From Limnovirga soli (GTDB lineage Bacteria > Bacteroidota > Bacteroidia > Chitinophagales > Chitinophagaceae): DNA of 64,000 bases. Under the pieces are notes generated by a model. It worked only from the letters and a program-made list of their open reading frames with translations, was not told where the DNA came from and made no database searches. Below are positions 35,801 to 43,494 of this stretch, in pieces. The number at the start of each line of letters is the position of its first letter. Position 1 is the stretch's first letter. The DNA lies in contig NZ_WHPF01000011.1 of assembly GCF_013106755.1 (NCBI RefSeq), positions 62,001 to 126,000 on the forward strand, read 5' to 3'. The position numbers and the translations under genes are program-made.

Positions 35801-35845
35801 TTACTAAAAACACAGGATCAGGTAATAAAAATTATCAAAGATTAA
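32837..35845 (+). CDS. Type IX-secreted LamG-domain surface protein
   Basis: 1002 residues from the ATG at 32837 (signal peptide VLWAACLFCCNFLMAQ; the in-frame start at 32810 adds unlike residues). A first LamG/concanavalin domain is at about 25-235 (YYPFSGNANDATG...GKIDEVKIYNLALT). A second concanavalin-like region is at about 240-460 (LWLRGDDGITKDINNKISAW...AEIIIYDRALTNAE), and a second LamG at about 470-690 (GKIDEFEIWNIALSQ). After a beta-rich linker comes a C-terminal type A sorting signal (VYPNPASAVVTI...GLYLLKTQDQVIKIIKD). Likely a cell-surface sugar-binding protein. A terminator follows 23 bp after the stop. Confidence 0.92.
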   Translation: MKNIDRIVLWAACLFCCNFLMAQTPVAYYPFSGNANDATGTLNGTVHGAMLTTDRFGNANSAYSFDGVDDAISFAALPMTNTDNFTLMAWVNPALFDPANQFNKMIVSLGPGENGYNMGMGNNNGSGGGNQLGGLYNLVSWLPSGAFFSTVNTWYHVAMVRENGVTKFYLNGVLAPNTFTADPNAFVTAFQIGGQDFDPTHYWNGKIDEVKIYNLALTSEQVQAEYANNAQSPIPATALQLWLRGDDGITKDINNKISAWADQSAAGRQVTQTIPTSQPVWVRNVINGHAVVRYAEGVSDFLSTNYRGPNTEEITIFVVAQGANISSAVRFQNVYPGSTGYVIYGYTHQGAENGFCVSNDGGEFNGLNCGFYNNSALQIGTARWKSNTTNGMQTFINGALLRQRNSNNSMLPNDTLQIGTGGAIDESTVGDIAEIIIYDRALTNAERLQVETYLNQKYRVTNNLAVSKPGSGNAISFDGFTQSVSIPNSAASNFGSGNFSVEFWLNSSGTDRDEILMSKRDDGCGDGQLWGVYKVPSGTVYLELHNPGNINQRISVPNVLDGKWHHISFIRNGTQLSGFRDGIQVDNHSATPINVNNSAALTIATGACAPFIAGGGLFEGKIDEFEIWNIALSQSELRDRMCHKITSSDPLYINLVAYYNFDESSGTTVFDGTVNANNGTLANNPARVTSGAPIGNASSHDYSNTIKAASITQANGESIAITSTNGNPDGIQLYSVNEQPNTLDGINTIGNSDAYFGVFQVNGTNPQYTAVYNYLGNPSVTALNEANLQLYNRADNAITSWAPLPAVPNTTAKTITVSGEHTEYLLGKTDIALPLTLLSFTAAKQNNSVQLKWTTRNEINTASFVVERSNGNNNFTAMGQVKASGHMAGAAYQLLDATPYTTGTTQYYRLKMIDNDGRWVYSNTIKINSNAQTIVSVYPNPASAVVTINSHKNQQGIITNAAGQTMRTITLINGSQTLHIAQWPAGLYLLKTQDQVIKIIKD

Positions 35846-35868
35846 TAGCTGTAAAAGCAAAATATAAA

Positions 35869-35904
35869 ATAAGGGCTTCCAATAAAAGGAAGCCCTTATA
35901 ATTT
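35869..35904 (+). terminator. Rho-independent terminator of LamG gene
   Basis: 12-bp perfect stem ATAAGGGCTTCC (35869-35880) / GGAAGCCCTTAT (35888-35899) with a 7-nt AT loop. The T-run is short and AT-rich. Confidence 0.85.
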
Positions 35905-35969
35905 AAAATCTATAAAACATCTGGTACCCGGCAATAGGTGGCAACGGCAGCTTTTTCAATGCTATGCTT

Positions 35970-36539
35970 TTATACCCTAAGTGCGGCACGAAACCCCCTT
36001 GCAGCATAATACGATTCTGCACCGTTATGATACAAAAAAACGGCATTATAGCGCCTGTCGCAAAATAGGGCACCACCCAGTTTTCTTATCTCCTCCGGTG
36101 TTTGTACCCAACTGGAAGTTTTGGTATCAAAACTGCCCAGTTGCTGCAATTCGCGGTATTGTGTTTCTGTTAAAAGAGTGCAACCCATGGCCGTAGCCAT
36201 ATCAACCGCATTATTGGCTGGTTTAAATTCTTTTCTTGCCTCCAGCGCTTCGCGGTCGTAACAAACACTTCTGCGGCCCTTGGGGCTTTCTGCGGCGCAA
36301 TCAATAAAAATATATTCGTCTGTTTTTTTATCATAGCCGGTAATATCAGGTTCGCCGCCGGTATTCTCCATTTGGTGCAGGCACCACATTTTTTCTTTAT
36401 TGGCTTCCAGTCTGGCCAGTACCTGAGCCCAGGCAATACCTTTATGCCGCTGCATATTTTTTTCAAAACGGTTTTTTACTATGATAAGTAGTTCCTCCTG
36501 TTGCGCGGGTAACAACTTCTTTTTACTTGCTGCTGCCAT
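35970..36539 (-). CDS. DUF4256 family protein
   Basis: 189 residues matching DUF4256 over the whole length: LPAQQEELLIIVKNRFEKNMQRHKGIAW, MENTGGEPDITGYD, YIFIDCAAESPKGRRSVCYDREAL, AVDMATAMGCTLLTETQYRELQQLG, SSWVQTPEEIRKLGGALFCDRRYNAVFLYHNGAESYYAARGFRA. No signal peptide. The function of this widely conserved family is unknown to me. Convergent with the LamG gene, monocistronic. Confidence 0.87.
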   Translation of the reverse strand: MAAASKKKLLPAQQEELLIIVKNRFEKNMQRHKGIAWAQVLARLEANKEKMWCLHQMENTGGEPDITGYDKKTDEYIFIDCAAESPKGRRSVCYDREALEARKEFKPANNAVDMATAMGCTLLTETQYRELQQLGSFDTKTSSWVQTPEEIRKLGGALFCDRRYNAVFLYHNGAESYYAARGFRAALRV

Positions 36540-36695
36540 AACATATTATTTTACATTTTCTGCCCTATATCATATTAAAGTTACAAAAGCTGCTATTACT
36601 AATTACACCCTGTTAATACTGGTAGCTGCAAAAACCTGGCGCACTAAAAATTTATTACCAAAATACAAACAGCAAACAAATGAATATATTTTTTT

Positions 36696-36769
36696 TGAGC
36701 CAGTCAGTTGGACCATTTACTCAACATTACTTGCGTCGCACACTTGTACAGTGGGAATTTTATGCAGCT
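36696..36769 (+). repeat. TGCGTCGCA element copy 20
   Basis: Core 36731-36749. It is upstream of the DUF4256 gene and faces copy 21 (40687-40757) across the DtxR/TonB metal island. It is not behind a stop codon. Between it and 37033 I see no gene I can support. Confidence 0.85.
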
Positions 36770-37033
36770 TAATTAAACCTTATACTAAATAGGAGTTGTT
36801 GTTTGGAAAGAAGAACACTAAATGTTTACATACTGTTCTGTGATAATCAGGGGTGAAATCCCCTTTCCTTATTCTAGTAGACCTTTGTGCTTCAACCTCG
36901 TCCATCCATACAATGTGTTCCCTGTCAAACCATGGGTGTTTGCCTGGTGTAAGCAAAGTAAAAGTGCTCTTTTGAAAGGTTGGACTTTGTGTGTTGCCCA
37001 TTTATAGGTTAGAAAATGATTCCAAGAAACATT

Positions 37034-37693
37034 TTAGTTTTCTTTTTCTACCAACAACCTTTCACATACAACATTGCTTAATACTTCTTTTTGTCTTTTG
37101 CCATAACTAACTACTATTGACTTGTCGAACTGTTCAATTGATTTGATTTTTATTTTTAAGCCTAAACGCATTTCACGGGCATTGAGGAACTTTAAAAAAT
37201 CGGATGAAGTGTTTATAACGGCGGCTAATTTTACTGTTTCGCCTACTTTGCAATCGCTTAATTTGTTGTATTCTATCCAAACTATTTTTCCGTTTTTGTC
37301 TGGTATAGGCGAGCCGTGAGGGTCTACTTTTGGGTAACCTAAAAGTTCATCCATTTTATCAAAAAAAACAGGAGATTGTATATGTTCTATTTGCTCTGCA
37401 ATATCGTGTACATCTTCCCAACCCATCTTCATTTTGTCTACTAAAAACATCTCGGTCAGGCGATGCTTACGGATAATTAACCCAGCCTCTTTTCTGCCTT
37501 TTTCTGTTAAACGTAATGGTTTGTAGCTTTCATAATGAACCAACTTTTTTTCGGATAGCTTTTTCATCATACTGGTTACAGTAGGCATCTTAATGTCAAG
37601 GGTTTTGGATAGTTCGGCAACATTTACTTCTCCTGAACCGTTGGAAATGTTGAATAATGCTTTTAAATAGTTTTCTTCTGTGAGTGAATACAT
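37034..37693 (-). CDS. DtxR/MntR-family metalloregulator
   Basis: 219 residues. Winged helix at 1-65 (YSLTEENYLKALFNISNGSGEVNVAELSKTLDIKMPTVTSMMKKLSEKKLVHY). The dimerisation/metal domain at 70-140 has RKHRLTEMFLVDKMKMGWEDVHDIAEQIEHIQSP, where Glu and His residues are the usual ligands, and the C-terminal FeoA/SH3-like domain is at 150-219. The family represses metal-uptake genes when Mn or Fe is sufficient. Divergent from a TonB receptor, with an 18-bp DtxR-like palindrome in the spacer. A perfect -7 element (TAGCTTTG, minus strand 37705-37698) ends 5 nt before the ATG, so its mRNA is probably leaderless. Confidence 0.92.
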   Translation of the reverse strand: MYSLTEENYLKALFNISNGSGEVNVAELSKTLDIKMPTVTSMMKKLSEKKLVHYESYKPLRLTEKGRKEAGLIIRKHRLTEMFLVDKMKMGWEDVHDIAEQIEHIQSPVFFDKMDELLGYPKVDPHGSPIPDKNGKIVWIEYNKLSDCKVGETVKLAAVINTSSDFLKFLNAREMRLGLKIKIKSIEQFDKSIVVSYGKRQKEVLSNVVCERLLVEKEN

Positions 37694-37757
37694 AGCGCAA
37701 AGCTAATAAAATTTGTTTCCTGAATAGGTATATAATGTTTTGTAAAGAAAATAAAAT

Positions 37758-37786
37758 AGTTAGATAACTCTAACTTATTACTTTTG
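37758..37786 (+). promoter_or_regulatory. DtxR-type operator and -7 element of the TonB receptor gene
   Basis: AGTTAGA-TAAC-TCTAACT (37758-37775) is a perfect 7-bp-arm palindrome resembling DtxR/IdeR/MntR boxes (TTAGGTTAG...CTAACCTAA). It ends 3 nt before the -7 element TACTTTTG (37779-37786), so a bound regulator would block transcription. Confidence 0.75.
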
Positions 37787-37804
37787 TATTTCAAAAATGT
37801 AAAT

Positions 37805-40279
37805 ATGTTGCAAAGGTATTTTTATAAACAGGGTTTAGTATTTATAATTATGGCTATTGTTTTTCAGCTATCTGCAAAGGCTCAAAGTATTGCTGGTGTT
37901 GTAAAAGATGCAGCTACAAAGCAACCTATATTTTCCTGCAATGTGCTAATTTTAAGGTCGGGTGTAGGCACAACAACTGATGCCTTTGGGAAATTTAAAA
38001 TTGGATTTCCTAAAAATATCTCTACTGCAAAACTGGTTTTTTCATCTTTGGGCCACGCATCTGATACTATTCAAATTTTTGGAGAAAAGGATTTTTATGA
38101 AATATTCTTAACACCTACACAAGGTATTTTAAACGAAGTAGTGGTTACCGGTGTTTCTAAAGCCATGCTTTTGAGAGAAAACCCCGTTGCTATTGTTAGC
38201 GTAGGAATTAAAGCCATTGAAAGCACAATAGAAAGTAATATTATAGATGTATTGGTAAAAAATGTTGCTGGTTTGAATGCTGTAAAAACGGGTCCAAATA
38301 TTTCCAAACCTTTTATCCGTGGTTTGGGTTATAACAGGGTGCTTACCTTGTACGATGGCATAAGGCAAGAGGGGCAACAATGGGGCGATGAACATGGTAT
38401 CGAAGTAGATGCCTATAACATTAGCAAAGCCGAAGTAGTAAAAGGTCCTGCAAGTATTATGTATGGTTCGGATGCTGTTGCAGGAGTGGTAAGTTTGATA
38501 CCTGAAATGTGTGTAAATAATGATGAAAAAATTCAAGGAAAATATTTTAGTGAGTATCAAAGTAACAATGGTTTAGTGGGCAATGGAATAAGATTTACTT
38601 ATTCAAAAAATCATTGGGCTTATGCATTAAGAGGCTCTTATAGAATTGCAAAAAATTATACCAATAATATTGATGGAAGCGTTTATAACACGGGTTTTAG
38701 AGAAATAAACGCTTCGTCAACCATACAATATTTCAGCAAGTATGGTTACTCTAATTTGAACCAAACCCTGTATGATAATTTACAAGGAATACCTGATGGC
38801 AGCCGTGATTCGCTTACAAGAAAATTTACCAAACAAATGTATGAAGGCAGCAATGATGATATAAAAAACCGCCTTATTGTCTCGGATGCTGAATTAAATT
38901 CATACACACTTAGCCCTTTGCATCAACATATTCAACATTACAGGATTTATAGTAACAGCCATTATAAAGCAGGCAATGGTGATGTAGATTTTTTGTTGGC
39001 ATTCCAGCAAAATATTCGCAGGGAATACAGCCACCCAACAGCAGCAAAGCAAGCAGGGCTTTTTGTTAGGTTGAACACTTTTAATTATGGCTTTAGATAT
39101 AATGCACCAACTATTGCTAATATTGAAATTTCGGCTGGTGTTAATGGAATGTATCAAAATAGTAAAAGCAAAGATGCTACTGATTTTCCTATTCCTGATT
39201 ATAATTTATTTGATATCGGCAGTTTTGTTTTTGCGAAATGGAAAAATGGCAGATTGACCATAAGTGGCGGTTTGAGATATGATACCCGGTACCTGAAAGG
39301 AAATGATATTTATACGGCCACTAACCCTGCTAATGGTTTTACTAAACAAGTTTTTCTGCCTGATACCGTTGGGGCTTATTTACAGTTTTCTGCTTTTGAT
39401 AAAATATTTAATGGCGCTTCACTAAGCATTGGTGCAACCTGCCAACTAAACGAACACATAAACCTGAAAGTCAATGTTTCAAGAGGTTACAGATCACCAG
39501 GCATTACAGAATTTGCATCAAATGGTTTAGACCCCGGAGCTCACATCATATATTTGGGGAATAGGAATTTTGTTCCCGAATTTAGTTTTCAGGAAGATAT
39601 TGGTGTAGATATTCGGTATAAAGATGTTGCGGTAACAGCAAGCGTATTTAACAATAACATTGAACACTATATTTATTTATCGCAATTAACTGATGTAAAT
39701 GGAAATGCTGTTTTGGATGCACAAGGAAATAAAACTTATCAATATCAACAGGCTAAGGCTCAATTATATGGTTTGGAAGCAACGTTTAGTTTACACCCAA
39801 CATCCATTAAAGGCTTCTCGTTTGACAATTCTTTTTCATTGATTTATGCCTATAATAGAAAGGCTGATTTTAAAGGAAAGGGCATTGAAGGTGAATATCT
39901 GCCTTTAATTCCACCTGCAAAATTGTTAAGCAGCATAAATCAGGAATTTAAAACGAAATCAACAGTTTTTTCTTCTATTAAATTACAAGCAGAGGTTGAA
40001 TATAATGCTGCACAAAATCGTTATTTGGCTTTGAATAATACTGAAACTGCAACGCCAACTTTTACACTTTTTAATTTTTCAATAAATACACAAATAAATT
40101 ATTCAAAAACCAACACTTTACAATTTCAGTTACAGGTAAATAATATGTTTGACAAAGCCTATCAATCTAACCTTAGCAGGTTAAAATATTTTGAGTATTA
40201 TGAAAGTTCACCAAACGGATATGTAGGAATGTATAGTATGGGTAGAAATATTTGTTTAAAAGCCATTGTCCTATTTTAG
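37805..40279 (+). CDS. TonB-dependent outer-membrane receptor, metal-regulated
   Basis: 824 residues from the ATG at 37805. Signal peptide (GLVFIIMAIVFQLSAKAQ), CarboxypepD_reg-like domain at about 27-110 (IAGVVKDAATKQPIFSCNVLI), plug at about 115-235 (LNEVVVTGV...KPFIRGLGYNRVLTLYDGIRQEG; QWGDEHGIEVD; KGPASIMYGSDAVAGVV), then a beta-barrel ending in Phe (CLKAIVLF). The QQWGDEHG segment is shared with receptors for metals or metal complexes. With the adjacent DtxR-type operator, uptake of Mn or Fe (or a chelate) is the best guess. Codon use is more AT-rich than flanking genes. Confidence 0.93.
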   Translation: MLQRYFYKQGLVFIIMAIVFQLSAKAQSIAGVVKDAATKQPIFSCNVLILRSGVGTTTDAFGKFKIGFPKNISTAKLVFSSLGHASDTIQIFGEKDFYEIFLTPTQGILNEVVVTGVSKAMLLRENPVAIVSVGIKAIESTIESNIIDVLVKNVAGLNAVKTGPNISKPFIRGLGYNRVLTLYDGIRQEGQQWGDEHGIEVDAYNISKAEVVKGPASIMYGSDAVAGVVSLIPEMCVNNDEKIQGKYFSEYQSNNGLVGNGIRFTYSKNHWAYALRGSYRIAKNYTNNIDGSVYNTGFREINASSTIQYFSKYGYSNLNQTLYDNLQGIPDGSRDSLTRKFTKQMYEGSNDDIKNRLIVSDAELNSYTLSPLHQHIQHYRIYSNSHYKAGNGDVDFLLAFQQNIRREYSHPTAAKQAGLFVRLNTFNYGFRYNAPTIANIEISAGVNGMYQNSKSKDATDFPIPDYNLFDIGSFVFAKWKNGRLTISGGLRYDTRYLKGNDIYTATNPANGFTKQVFLPDTVGAYLQFSAFDKIFNGASLSIGATCQLNEHINLKVNVSRGYRSPGITEFASNGLDPGAHIIYLGNRNFVPEFSFQEDIGVDIRYKDVAVTASVFNNNIEHYIYLSQLTDVNGNAVLDAQGNKTYQYQQAKAQLYGLEATFSLHPTSIKGFSFDNSFSLIYAYNRKADFKGKGIEGEYLPLIPPAKLLSSINQEFKTKSTVFSSIKLQAEVEYNAAQNRYLALNNTETATPTFTLFNFSINTQINYSKTNTLQFQLQVNNMFDKAYQSNLSRLKYFEYYESSPNGYVGMYSMGRNICLKAIVLF

Positions 40280-40686
40280 TATTATCGTTATTATGTTTGT
40301 TAGCTCGGCTTTGGCCGTTACTGTTTTGCTGATTAGCCAATTGAAAGTCGTCTGCTGGTCAGCAGCCTTGGTAGATGAAGAATCTTTTGAAAGGTTGGCT
40401 TTTTTGTTTCGGCACAGTGTGCCTTCCAAATGTTCCTTAGTATCTATTGGCTTTTTTCGGGTTGCTGGCTATGTCAAAAAACAATAAGATAGCATGCCGC
40501 CAAACACCTCTATACATGCTATTAAATAATATATTTTATAAGTGAATCATTCATCATCATGAAACTTATCTTACACATTCTGTATTGTTTATAACATGTA
40601 TCCATTTTTATTATACTATTTACTGCCGGTGAATTATTATTTTGTACTATGAATTATTATCTTTTGCAATAATGTGTGCACTTATA
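40280..40686. other. Gene-free stretch after the TonB receptor
   Basis: A 60-70-codon frame at 40266-40487 overlaps the receptor stop, and its complement is also open and more hydrophilic. Neither has family features, and neither has a convincing start. It could be the remnant of a short gene linked to metal uptake. 40490-40680 is AT-rich with no signal. Confidence 0.4.
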
Positions 40687-40757
40687 AAGCCCAATAAAGT
40701 ATCTCACAGTACAAGAGTGCGACGCAAGTAAAGCCTTATTTCTACGCTAATGCATGG
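40687..40757 (-). repeat. TGCGTCGCA element copy 21
   Basis: Core 40709-40734, distal arm AATAAAGTATCTCACAG as in copies 24 and 31. It is 430 bp beyond the TonB receptor stop and antisense to it. With copy 20 it brackets the metal island. 40760-40980 is AT-rich leader DNA of the next gene, with TACCTTGC near 40951 as a possible -7 element. Confidence 0.87.
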
Positions 40758-40982
40758 CACAAAAGAATATGTATACTCATTTTTGTTTATTGCATTTATT
40801 CAAACAAATTTTTGGTTACAAAAAAGTGTATTGTAGATACTGATAGTTAGAGCGGTATATTATGTATGCACTGTAAATATATTATGACTAAAATCATATT
40901 TTACGAAGCAAAGTGTAACATTCCGCTACTACTAGTTTATTACCTTGCAAAATGAAATATTTCACATTTTTAATTTAACCGT

Positions 40983-43301
40983 ATGAAAAAATTATTACCT
41001 GCTTTTGTTGCTTTTTTAATTGGCTTTTCTGGCTATGCGCAAACATTTTCACTGGACTGGTTGCGTACTGCAGACAGCTATTTAAAAAGCGGATCTATGC
41101 TTGCACGAGATAAAGCAGATAATATAATTGTTGCAGGCAACGCTGTTACTTCTGCTATCTACACACAGAAATACGATAAGTTTGGTAACCTTTTATGGGA
41201 GCGTAGTTCCTCATCGGGTATTCAAAGTAATTATGAAGCAGCTACCTGGGCCAATACCGATGCGCAAAACAATGTATATGTTACTGGTTACCGCTATAGT
41301 TATAGTTCACAGGCACCTTATCATTTTCCCAATGCCATAGTGGTTTTAAAATACGATGCCGCCGGTAACCTATTATGGAAATTTATTTTACCGGGTTCTT
41401 TTGGTCTTACTATTCCCTATAGCTATTCTGCCTTGCAATTTAGAAGCGAAGTAGATTTGAATGGTAATTTATATGTGGCTACATCTGGCAATATTACTGG
41501 TAATGCAACACAGGGTTTTGTGTTACTAAAATTAAATCCTGCCGGTACAATGGTATGGAACAGTACCAGCACCGGCGGTGGCGCTGGCGGCTTTTTATCT
41601 ATGCGTTTAAAAAATAATCAGGTGGTATTAACCGGTTCATCAGCAGCTTATTTTGGTAATGTTGCTACTGTAATGTTTGATACCCTGGGCAATGAACAAT
41701 GGCGTGCCACTACCACTGAACGTGGTGGACAAGATGTTGAACTGGACGATAACGGCAATGCCTATATTCTTACCGGCAATTACAATGAAGTAAGCCCCAC
41801 CAGCGGATTGGATATTGTTTTAATGCAATACAATAGCAATGGTGCACAAACGGCCCGGTACAAGTATAATTTTGCCACTACTGAAGTAGGCTACCGCCTT
41901 TGCAGAACAGGTACCAACGAATTAGGTATATCGGGCTATGGATATTTTGGAGGCGCGGCAGACTGGCTGGTAATGAAAGTAAATATGAGCAGCGGCGCAT
42001 TGCAATGGAGTAAAACAGATACCAATAGTTCTTACGATGTGGCCGCCAACAATCTGGTAGGAAATACTAAGGGCGAGCTGTTTGTTACCGGTTATAAACC
42101 AAGTGGAAAACCCTTCCCCGGGTATTTGGCCATGGCTACCCGTAAATACCTGGCAAATGGTACCATTTCGTGGACAGCACTATACGATTCTACTGCCAGC
42201 CGTGGCACGGCCATTAGTCTGGCAGGCAATGGCAGCATTTATACTTTAGGGTCTAATTATGCCACGGTGCTGCATTATTTTGATCATACTACCACCGGTA
42301 CCTGTGGTATTAGTGATACTGCACGGGTAAGTAATATCACCAAAACTACGGCTATCATCAACTTTGCAAAAAGTGCAAAAGCCATGGTGTATCATATACA
42401 ATACAAGGCAGCCAACGCACCCAAATGGATCACCATTTCTACAGATAAACCAAAATATACATTAACAGGTTTATTACCCGCCACCACCTATAGTTACCGT
42501 ATAGAAAATGTTTGCAGCAGTGGCCCATCGGGCTATGCAAGCATCAGGCAGTTTACTACCGCTGGTATTCCTTATTGTACTACCGGTGCTTTGGATGGAA
42601 CTACCGATTATATTGCCCATGTGCAGTTTGGCAGTTATGTAGATGGTATTAATAATGGCAGCGGCAGTAATAATGGTTATGCAGACTTTACCTATCTTTC
42701 TACCAAAGCGGCCCCCGGCGAAACAGTGAATGGCTTTTTAAGTGCTTCATATTTTGCCCCAATATTTAATGAGGTTTTCAGGGTATGGATCGACTTTAAT
42801 ATGGATGGTGATTTTAACGATGTTGGCGAAAAAGTAATTGAAACGCCAGCTAATGGCATTGGTGATTTTGCAGTATCATTTGTTGTTCCGGCAACAGCAA
42901 AACCAGGCAATAACAGAATGCGTGTGGCTATGCAAAACCAAATAGCGCCGCCGGCTTGCGGCACTTATGCTTCGGGAGAAACAGAAGATTACACCTTTAC
43001 CGTAAAAGCCATAGCCGCCGCACCGGTTATTAGTTTTAATAACGCCAATAATGTACAGCAATTACCGGGCATATTTGCCATAGCACCAAACCCGGCAAAA
43101 AGCCTGATAACTATACAACATAATTTTACAGGTAACGCTCCTGTTTACCTAACCATTTTTAATGCAGCTGGTAATACCGTGCTGGCACAAAAACTAACCA
43201 CCAATAAGTTGGATATAAGTGCGCTACCTGCTGGTTTTTATATGGTGCAGTTAACGCAGGGTCCAAACATTAAACAATCAAAACTTATAATACAACGCTA
43301 A
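40983..43301 (+). CDS. Type IX-secreted protein with beta-propeller-like, FN3 and GEVED domains
   Basis: 772 residues. Signal peptide MKKLLPAFVAFLIGFSGYAQ. Residues 20-440 contain repeated strands of the SBBP/bacterial propeller type (KYDKFGNLLWERSS, KYDAAGNLLWKF, QYNSNGAQTARYKY). An FN3 domain is at about 440-520 (ISDTARVSNITKTTAIINF...TTYSYRIENVC), and a GEVED domain at about 525-680 (FRVWIDFNMDGDFNDVGEKV...YASGETEDYTFTV). A type A sorting signal ends it (IAPNPAKSLITI...GFYMVQLTQGPNIKQSKLIIQR). Paralogous to the next gene. Surface or secreted; function unknown. Confidence 0.9.
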   Translation: MKKLLPAFVAFLIGFSGYAQTFSLDWLRTADSYLKSGSMLARDKADNIIVAGNAVTSAIYTQKYDKFGNLLWERSSSSGIQSNYEAATWANTDAQNNVYVTGYRYSYSSQAPYHFPNAIVVLKYDAAGNLLWKFILPGSFGLTIPYSYSALQFRSEVDLNGNLYVATSGNITGNATQGFVLLKLNPAGTMVWNSTSTGGGAGGFLSMRLKNNQVVLTGSSAAYFGNVATVMFDTLGNEQWRATTTERGGQDVELDDNGNAYILTGNYNEVSPTSGLDIVLMQYNSNGAQTARYKYNFATTEVGYRLCRTGTNELGISGYGYFGGAADWLVMKVNMSSGALQWSKTDTNSSYDVAANNLVGNTKGELFVTGYKPSGKPFPGYLAMATRKYLANGTISWTALYDSTASRGTAISLAGNGSIYTLGSNYATVLHYFDHTTTGTCGISDTARVSNITKTTAIINFAKSAKAMVYHIQYKAANAPKWITISTDKPKYTLTGLLPATTYSYRIENVCSSGPSGYASIRQFTTAGIPYCTTGALDGTTDYIAHVQFGSYVDGINNGSGSNNGYADFTYLSTKAAPGETVNGFLSASYFAPIFNEVFRVWIDFNMDGDFNDVGEKVIETPANGIGDFAVSFVVPATAKPGNNRMRVAMQNQIAPPACGTYASGETEDYTFTVKAIAAAPVISFNNANNVQQLPGIFAIAPNPAKSLITIQHNFTGNAPVYLTIFNAAGNTVLAQKLTTNKLDISALPAGFYMVQLTQGPNIKQSKLIIQR

Positions 43302-43309
43302 TTAATATC

Positions 43310-43344
43310 ATCACCGGTTGCATATGCGGCCGGTGATTTTTTTT
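43310..43344 (+). terminator. Rho-independent terminator
   Basis: ATCACCGG (43310-43317) / CCGGTGAT (43330-43337), with the inner GCAT/ATGC extending the stem, then eight T. Homologous to the terminator at 45286. Confidence 0.9.
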
Positions 43345-43416
43345 GAACCATGCAACAGTGCATCCATAAGGCTTTACTTGCGTCGCACACTTGTACGCCA
43401 AAGCAGTGGGCAGCAA
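43345..43416 (+). repeat. TGCGTCGCA element copy 22
   Basis: Core 43372-43396, placed directly after the terminator of the first paralogue on its sense strand. Left and right arms are close to those of copy 23, so both were copied along with the genes. Confidence 0.88.
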
Positions 43417-43494
43417 ATGCAATGCTTTTATAATCATGACAAACAAAACAACTATAACTATACAACACTTCATCCATTTTTTAAATTAGTTTTT

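Noticed and set aside
36780-37001. A 73-codon minus-strand ORF after the DtxR gene
   Set aside because: No family features or start signal. It may be a fragment of an old gene, but evidence is too thin for a call.
40266-40487. Short plus-strand ORF overlapping the TonB receptor stop
   Set aside because: The opposite strand is also open with more natural composition; neither has a homologue I recognise.
43318-43494. N-terminal extension of the second propeller protein
   Set aside because: Covers the previous gene's terminator and repeat element; the signal peptide starts at 43495.
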